From assembly GCA_027019205.1 (NCBI GenBank), contig JALUWZ010000173.1, positions 1 through 33,934 on the forward strand: a DNA stretch of 33,934 nt, read 5' to 3'. Numbering within the stretch: position 1 is the first letter of the stretch; every line of letters starts with the position of its first letter. The notes beneath the pieces are model-generated. The model searched no databases. It saw only the letters and a program-made list of their open reading frames with translations, and was not told where the DNA came from. Positions 28,404-33,934 of the stretch are shown one piece after another. The translations under genes and the position numbers were made by a program. This DNA is from Emcibacter sp. (GTDB lineage: Bacteria > Pseudomonadota > Alphaproteobacteria > Sphingomonadales > Emcibacteraceae).

Positions 28404-30230
28404 ATGAATGATAAAAGCCCTGTCATGACTGAATTATCACATATAAGAAATTTCTCGATCATCGCCCATATTGATCACGGAAAATCGACGCTGGCCGATC
28501 GTATGATCCAGCATTGCGAGGGACTGAGCAATCGTGAAATGAAGGCACAGGTGCTGGACAGCATGGATATTGAACGCGAGCGCGGCATCACCATCAAGGC
28601 CCAGACCGTGCGCCTGCACTACACGGCTCATGACGGCGAAAGCTATATCCTCAATCTTATGGATACGCCGGGCCATGTGGATTTCGCCTATGAGGTCAGC
28701 CGCTGCCTTTATGCCTGCGAAGGCTCGCTGCTGGTGGTTGATGCCAGCCAGGGGGTTGAGGCCCAGACCCTGGCCAATGTCTATCAGGCAATCGATAATG
28801 ATCATGAAATTGTCCCGGTCCTCAACAAGATCGACCTGCCTGCCGCCGAACCCGAACAGGTGCGCCACCAGATCGAAGATGTCATCGGCATTGACGCGAG
28901 CCACGCCATCAAAGTTTCGGCCAAAACCGGCGAGGGGATTGACGAACTGCTCAACAGTCTGGTTGAAAATCTGCCGCCCCCCGAAGGCGACATCACCGCC
29001 CCGCTGAAAGCGCTGCTGGTTGACAGCTGGTATGATACCTATCTCGGCGTTATGGTGCTGATCCGGGTGATTGATGGCCGGATCAAAAAAGGCATGAAAA
29101 TCAAGATGATGGCGGCAGGAAGTGAACATATTCTTGACCGGGTCGGCGTCTTCACCCCCAAAGAGATTCTGGTTGACGAGCTGGGACCGGGCGAAATCGG
29201 CTTTTTTACCGCCTCGATCAAGGAAGTCTCCCAGACCCATGTCGGCGACACCATCACCGAATACAGGAATGAAACCGCCCAGGCCCTGCCGGGCTTCAAA
29301 CCGGTGCAGTCTGTGGTTTTCTGCGGGTTGTTTCCCGCCGACGCCGCCGATTTTGAAACCCTGCGCGACAGCATGAACAAGCTCCGGCTCAATGACGCGA
29401 GCTTCACCTTTGAGACCGAGACCTCGACCGCGCTTGGTTACGGCTTCCGCTGCGGCTTCCTCGGCATGCTCCATCTGGAGATCATTCAGGAGCGACTGAC
29501 CCGCGAATTCGACCTTGATATCATCACCACCTCGCCGAGCGTGATTTACCGCATTCACCTCAACAAGGGCGAGGTGAAGGAACTGCATAACCCGGCGGAT
29601 ATGCCGGACCCGACCCTGATCAATCATATTGAGGAGCCGTGGATTCTCGCGACCATTCTGGTGCCGGACGATCATCTGGGATCAGTCCTGAAATTATGTC
29701 AGGACAAGCGCGGCGAGCAGGTCGAACTGACCTATGCCGGCAGTCGCGCCATGCTGATCTACCGCCTGCCGCTCAATGAGGTGGTCTATGATTTTCATGA
29801 CAAGCTCAAATCAATCTCGCGCGGCTATGCGAGCTTTGATTATCAGATGGACGGCTACCGCGAAGGCGATCTGGTCAAGCTCAGCATTATGGTCAACTCG
29901 GAGCCGGTCGATGCCCTCGGCATGATGGTTCACCGCTCACAGGCGGATGCCCGGGGTCGGGCGCTCTGTGCGCGGCTCAAAGACCTGATCCCGCGCCAGC
30001 TGTTTAAAATCCCGATACAGGCGGCGATCGGCGGCAAGATCATCGCCCGCGAAACCCTGAGCGCCATGCGCAAAGATGTGACCGCCAAATGTTACGGCGG
30101 CGACATCAGCCGCAAACGCAAACTGCTCGACAAGCAGAAAAAGGGCAAGAAGAAAATGCGCCTTTACGGCAATGTGGAAATCCCCCATTCCGCCTTTATC
30201 GCCGCCCTTAAAATGGGCGATGACAAGTAA
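28404..30230 (+). CDS. lepA: Elongation factor 4 (LepA)
   Basis: [67 protein letters not shown] track start 28377 (TTG), ATG 28404 or 28425 likely. Confidence 0.97.
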   Translation: MNDKSPVMTELSHIRNFSIIAHIDHGKSTLADRMIQHCEGLSNREMKAQVLDSMDIERERGITIKAQTVRLHYTAHDGESYILNLMDTPGHVDFAYEVSRCLYACEGSLLVVDASQGVEAQTLANVYQAIDNDHEIVPVLNKIDLPAAEPEQVRHQIEDVIGIDASHAIKVSAKTGEGIDELLNSLVENLPPPEGDITAPLKALLVDSWYDTYLGVMVLIRVIDGRIKKGMKIKMMAAGSEHILDRVGVFTPKEILVDELGPGEIGFFTASIKEVSQTHVGDTITEYRNETAQALPGFKPVQSVVFCGLFPADAADFETLRDSMNKLRLNDASFTFETETSTALGYGFRCGFLGMLHLEIIQERLTREFDLDIITTSPSVIYRIHLNKGEVKELHNPADMPDPTLINHIEEPWILATILVPDDHLGSVLKLCQDKRGEQVELTYAGSRAMLIYRLPLNEVVYDFHDKLKSISRGYASFDYQMDGYREGDLVKLSIMVNSEPVDALGMMVHRSQADARGRALCARLKDLIPRQLFKIPIQAAIGGKIIARETLSAMRKDVTAKCYGGDISRKRKLLDKQKKGKKKMRLYGNVEIPHSAFIAALKMGDDK

Positions 30231-30304
30231 CAGCCCGCCGAAGAAACCCTTGAGGTCGCTCCGGCGGGCCGGGGGCAGCAACTTAATCTGTGCTTTATGA
30301 AACA

Positions 30305-30802
30305 TCACCCCCCGCGAACCGCATCCTTTGCAGCCTGGCGGGCGTCACGGACAGCTTCCCTTGCGGACTCGCGTGCCGCCCGGGCGGCTTCGCGCGCAGA
30401 CTCGCGGGCAGTACGGGCTGCCTCTCTGGCAGATTCACGCGCGGCATGGGCGGCCTCTTTGGCCGATTCGCGGGCGGCGAGTATGGTTTCCCTTGCCGCA
30501 TCACGAGCCGCCTGCGTGCCATCTTTTGCCGCTTCACGAGCCGCCTGCGCAGCTTCCTTTGCGGCTTCGCGCGCGGCCTGTGTCGCCTCTTTTGCCGAAG
30601 TGCGCGCCGCCTGTGTGGCCTCTTTGGCAGAGTCCCGCGCCGCCCGGGTCGCTTCCCTTGCAGAAGTGCGAGCCGTATGAATGGCGTCCTTTGCGGCCTC
30701 AATGGCGGCCTTGCGGTCTTCTTTGGTCGACGCAAATCCTGCCTGTGCCGAAAAAATCAGCAGCAGGGGAATAAGAGCCAGTTTAAATGATGTCCTTCGC
30801 AT
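30305..30802 (-). CDS. Exported Ala-rich hendecad (11-residue) repeat protein, LEA-like
   Basis: Signal peptide MRRTSFKLALIPLLLIFSAQAGFA then ~12 repeats of EAxxAARxSA(K/R); ORF track start 30871, MRRTSF start at 30802 preferred. Confidence 0.75.
   Translation of the reverse strand: MRRTSFKLALIPLLLIFSAQAGFASTKEDRKAAIEAAKDAIHTARTSAREATRAARDSAKEATQAARTSAKEATQAAREAAKEAAQAAREAAKDGTQAARDAARETILAARESAKEAAHAARESAREAARTARESAREAARAARESAREAVRDARQAAKDAVRGG
30308..30721 (-). repeat. 33-bp coding tandem repeat array
   Basis: Twelve complete 11-aa units EDRKAAIEAAK/DAIHTARTSAR/EATRAARDSAK/.../EAVRDARQAAK. Confidence 0.9.
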
Positions 30803-30898
30803 TGTCTCTGTCCTCGTTATTGTCCTGAAATCATAAACAGACACATCCTCGTGATGCATCATGACCATCACAATAATGACAGGCCGATGAACGGCCCA

Positions 30899-30925
30899 TT
30901 AACGAAAATTTAACATCTTGTTAAC
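30899..30925 (+). promoter_or_regulatory. Triple TTAAC half-site array (two overlapping TTAA-N7-TTAAC CtrA-type sites)
   Basis: TTAAC-GAAAAT-TTAAC-ATCTTG-TTAAC, exact 11-bp period. Confidence 0.75.
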
Positions 30926-30952
30926 TATGGAAAAACAGCGGAGGCTATATCC

Positions 30953-31381
30953 TCACATGACATGTTTCTGATAGACGATGCCATTGGCGCGCTGGACTTC
31001 GCGGATATATTTTATAATCAGGGTAACATCATCTTTACTGACCTGTTTCTGCGGCGGCATATCACCAAAACGCCAGTGATGCTGTCGCGTCCCCATATTG
31101 GCGGCGCGGTAAAAGGCCATGTCCGCATGATGGCCGGGGTTATAGATATTATGGATAAGCGGCGGCCCCTGATCCGTGCCTGCGGCATTCTTGCCGTGGC
31201 AGGCTGCACAATTGGCGTTGAAGACCACTTCGCCCTTCTTCGCCTGTGACGATAAAGCCGGAATTTTAATCGCCCGGGCTGCGGTCCCGGAACCGGACTT
31301 GCCGCCGGTAAAGAACAGCATATAGCTTCCCCCGGCAGCAATCAGGGTGATCAGAATTATAGTCCGCGCGCTAACCTTCAT
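30953..31381 (-). CDS. Membrane-anchored or exported class I cytochrome c
   Basis: N-terminal hydrophobic segment; ANCAACHGKNAAGTDQGPPL (CxxCH); distal GDMPPQ Met ligand. Confidence 0.88.
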   Translation of the reverse strand: MKVSARTIILITLIAAGGSYMLFFTGGKSGSGTAARAIKIPALSSQAKKGEVVFNANCAACHGKNAAGTDQGPPLIHNIYNPGHHADMAFYRAANMGTRQHHWRFGDMPPQKQVSKDDVTLIIKYIREVQRANGIVYQKHVM

Positions 31382-31456
31382 TTCTCTCTTCTCCGTATTT
31401 CGTGATCTTCACCCGCTTATACGAAGGAAAACAGATTTCCCCTCACCTTTCTGGTC

Positions 31457-32728
31457 CTATGAGGACAGGGCCTGATCAATATCGGCAAGGATGTCCACAG
31501 CATTTTCAAGCCCGGCGGAAATCCTGACCAGTCCTTCGGTGATGCCGAATCTTGCCCGCTCCGAAGGCTCGTAGGGGGAATGGGTCATTGAGGCCGGATG
31601 CTCGATCAGGGTTTCCGCATCGCCGAGGCTGACGGCAATCTTGCACAGCTTCAGGCCATTGAGAAATTGAAGCCCCGCATCATGACCCCCGGTCAGCTCA
31701 AAGGCAATCATGCCGCCGAACCGCCTCATCTGTGATTTGGCCAGCTCATATTGTTCAAATGATTTCAGACCGGGGAAATAAACCTTGCTGACTTCGGGGC
31801 TTGCTTCAAGCAAGGCGGCGATTTTTTCGGCATTGTCACAATGGCGTTCCATACGCAGCTCAAGAGTTTTCAGGCCGCGCGCGATCAGAAAGGCATTCAT
31901 TGGTGCCAGCACGGCCCCGGTCATATCTTTCAGACCAACATAGCGGATCTGCTCCATATCCTCTGCCGAGGACAGGATCACCCCGGCCATCAAATCCCCG
32001 TGTCCGCCGAGATATTTGGTCGCACTATGGACGACAATATCCGCCCCGAGGCCAATCGGATTTTGCAGATAGGGCGTTGAATAGGTATTATCCACCACCA
32101 CCCGGGCGCCGCATCCGTGGGCAATGGCGGAAATCGCCCGGATATCAATGATCCGCATATTGGGATTGGCCGGGGTTTCAAAATAAACAATCCGCGTTTT
32201 ATCAGATATCTCCCGGGCGAGATTCTCAGGATCGCGCATATCGACATGACGCACTTTAATGCCGAATTTGGATAATCCGTGGCGGAAATAGGCAAAGGTA
32301 CAGCCATATAAAGTCTCATCGACCAGAATTTCATCGCCCGGCTCCACAAAGGACCAGAATACGGAAGTAATCGCCCCCATGCCGGAGGCGACGGTCAGGC
32401 AGGCTTCCGCCCCCTCAAGATTGGCGAGCCGCTGTTCCAGCTCATTCAGGGTCGGGTTGCCGAGCCGGGTATAGATATAGCCGCTGTCCTCGCCGGAAAA
32501 ACGCGCCGCCCCCTGCTCGGCGGTGTCAAACTCGAACGTTGATGTCATATAGATCGGTGAGGTCAACGCCCCGTAAGGATCATTCTTGTCGTGACAGGCA
32601 TGAATCGCCCGGGTGGCGAAACCTCTTTTTGTTTGACGGGGGGACCTACCGCTCTTACCCTCGCTACTTGAGGTCCCCCCACTCGCGTGGCTCGCTCCCC
32701 CCTTGTTATACTGTTCTCCGGATGACAT
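31457..32728 (-). CDS. Methionine gamma-lyase (Cys/Met metabolism PLP enzyme) with repeat-encoded N-terminal extension
   Basis: GFATRAIHACHDKNDPYGALTSPIYMTSTFEF; ETLYGCTFAYFRHGL (YGC motif of methionine gamma-lyases); VHSATKYLGGHGD PLP lysine. Confidence 0.9.
   Translation of the reverse strand: MSSGEQYNKGGASHASGGTSSSEGKSGRSPRQTKRGFATRAIHACHDKNDPYGALTSPIYMTSTFEFDTAEQGAARFSGEDSGYIYTRLGNPTLNELEQRLANLEGAEACLTVASGMGAITSVFWSFVEPGDEILVDETLYGCTFAYFRHGLSKFGIKVRHVDMRDPENLAREISDKTRIVYFETPANPNMRIIDIRAISAIAHGCGARVVVDNTYSTPYLQNPIGLGADIVVHSATKYLGGHGDLMAGVILSSAEDMEQIRYVGLKDMTGAVLAPMNAFLIARGLKTLELRMERHCDNAEKIAALLEASPEVSKVYFPGLKSFEQYELAKSQMRRFGGMIAFELTGGHDAGLQFLNGLKLCKIAVSLGDAETLIEHPASMTHSPYEPSERARFGITEGLVRISAGLENAVDILADIDQALSS
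32625..32705 (-). repeat. Third copy of the ~78-bp palindromic element, inside the methionine gamma-lyase 5' coding end
   Basis: On the minus strand: AAGGGGGGAGCGAGCCACGCGAGTGGGGGGACCTCAAGTAGCGAGGGTAAGAGCGGTAGGTCCCCCCGTCAAACAAAAAGAGG; stem 32638-32647/32671-32680, 23-nt loop. Confidence 0.95.
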
Positions 32729-32861
32729 GGCATAGCTCTTTAAATACTGTTATACTTAACGGAGGTTATTATATCAAAAACATGAAATAATTGCTCTAAT
32801 ATGGAGAAAATCAAAATATATCCGAATGAATTACTGATAAAGAGAAATAGAATAAAGAAAT

Positions 32862-33752
32862 ATGCTCAAATTTAATAAAAAATTTTCTCCTCATTATGGC
32901 GAGATTACCAAGATCAGCCCGCTGATCCGCCGACTCGTGGCCCCCAACCCCTCACCCTTTACCTTTCACGGCACCGGCACATATATTATTGGCAAAAACC
33001 AGATAGCCCTCATTGACCCGGGACCGGCAATAGCGTCCCATATTCAGGCGCTGGAGAAATTTCTGGAAACTGTGGCGGTCAGCCATATTCTGATCACCCA
33101 TAATCATGTTGATCATTCACCGGCCGCCCGGCCCCTGAAACGGGTGACCGGCGCAGAGATATACGCCTTTGATGTCTCGGGACAGGCCGATATTGACAAT
33201 CATGCCGAGGAGGGCCGCGACCGGGATTTCAAACCGGACCATATTCTCAAAGACGGGGATATAATAGACGGTGATGGCTGGACCATAGAGGCCGTCCATA
33301 CCCCGGGCCATCTATCCAATCATTTATGTTTCGCCCTTCTGGAAGAAAAAGCCCTGTTTAGCGGCGATCATGTTATGGGCTGGTCAACATCGGTGGTGTC
33401 GCAACCGGACGGTGATATGAAGGATTATCTCGCGAGCCTAGAAAAATTGCTGTCCCGGGATGACAAGATCTATTACCCGACTCACGGTGCGCCGATTGAA
33501 AATCCAAAGCCCTATGTCAGGGCCTTGATAGCCCACCGCCATCAGCGGGAAAGCCAGATTCTCGAGGTGCTGTCCGCAGGTCCCGCCACCATCGACCGGA
33601 TGGTCGATATTATTTACAGCGATATTCCGGCCTATCTCCACCCCGCTGCGGCAAGCTCATTACTGTCCCATCTGATTCATATGGTCGGCAATCATCAGGT
33701 GACCTGTCAGGGGAATCCCGGGCAAAACAGTGTTTTTGCCCTGTCTGATTAA
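32862..33752 (+). CDS. MBL-fold metallo-hydrolase
   Basis: ILITHNHVDHSPAARPL (HxHxDH), VHTPGHLSNHLCF, LFSGDHVMGW, YYPTHGAPI. Confidence 0.9.
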   Translation: MLKFNKKFSPHYGEITKISPLIRRLVAPNPSPFTFHGTGTYIIGKNQIALIDPGPAIASHIQALEKFLETVAVSHILITHNHVDHSPAARPLKRVTGAEIYAFDVSGQADIDNHAEEGRDRDFKPDHILKDGDIIDGDGWTIEAVHTPGHLSNHLCFALLEEKALFSGDHVMGWSTSVVSQPDGDMKDYLASLEKLLSRDDKIYYPTHGAPIENPKPYVRALIAHRHQRESQILEVLSAGPATIDRMVDIIYSDIPAYLHPAAASSLLSHLIHMVGNHQVTCQGNPGQNSVFALSD

Positions 33753-33755
33753 TTT

Positions 33756-33770
33756 GTTCTTGTTTTGTTC
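33756..33770 (+). promoter_or_regulatory. Alphaproteobacterial LexA/SOS box
   Basis: GTTC-TTGTTTT-GTTC, perfect GTTC-N7-GTTC, 53 bp upstream of the Y-family polymerase ATG. Confidence 0.8.
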
Positions 33771-33822
33771 TTATTTTTGAGTCTATAATACCGGCCCTTT
33801 CTTTTACGAGAGACTCTGGAAC

Positions 33823-33934
33823 ATGCTGGACCTGCCCGCCCCTTTGCGCTGGTTATATATTGACCTCAACAGCTATTTCGCCAGTGTCGAGCAGCAGCTT
33901 CAGCCCCGTCTGCGCGGCAGGCCGGTGGCCGTGG
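33823..33934 (+). CDS. Y-family DNA polymerase (UmuC/DinB-like), 3'-truncated by the window end
   Basis: [37 protein letters not shown]; (Y/H)xDxNxFFASVEQ-type catalytic start. Confidence 0.85.
   Translation, partial: MLDLPAPLRWLYIDLNSYFASVEQQLQPRLRGRPVAV

Noticed and set aside
28437-29675. 412-aa minus-strand ORF opposite lepA
   Set aside because: Shadow ORF of a highly conserved gene; no domain or RBS support
30233-30269. GCCCGCCG...CGGCGGGC hairpin after lepA as an intrinsic terminator
   Set aside because: Inverted repeat is real but has a long loop and no T run, so only a weak candidate
30297-30680. Plus-strand repeat ORF (AASLADSRAA...) opposite the hendecad protein
   Set aside because: A 33-bp repeat without stops opens several frames; only the minus-strand frame has a signal peptide and amphipathic helix pattern

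Overview
Alphaproteobacterial chromosomal window (inferred from gene content: CtrA, ChpT, an FlbD-like regulator, and a GTTC-N7-GTTC SOS box). Left third: flagellar genes (flbD-like 3' end, flhA, flhF, flhG, FliK-like protein, a small unknown, fliJ, fliI). Next come ctrA, a minus-strand chemotaxis operon cheA-cheW-cheY-cheB-cheR, and chpT. The rest is mostly housekeeping: cysQ-like, LysE-type exporter, DUF3253-like, JAB/MPN protease, rluD, rpoH, TraB/GumN, rpmI-rplT-pheS-pheT, methyltransferase, lepA, an exported 11-residue-repeat protein, cytochrome c, methionine gamma-lyase, MBL-fold hydrolase, and the start of a Y-family polymerase. The most unusual signal is a ~78-bp G/C-rich element with a 10-bp inverted repeat and 23-nt loop. 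It occurs twice in tandem at the 3' end of pheS and once at the 5' end of the methionine gamma-lyase gene. Each copy is translated in the same orientation and frame as a K-G-G-A-S-H-A-S-G-G-rich peptide, and one stem position shows a compensatory change, so it looks like a palindromic element that invades protein termini. Other leads: a truncated-globin-like segment lacking the proximal His, inserted in CheA where P2 would be; three TTAAC half-sites at exact 11-bp spacing (two overlapping CtrA consensus sites) upstream of the hendecad-repeat protein; and a perfect SOS box before the Y-family polymerase. All family calls are from reading the sequence; no searches were run.
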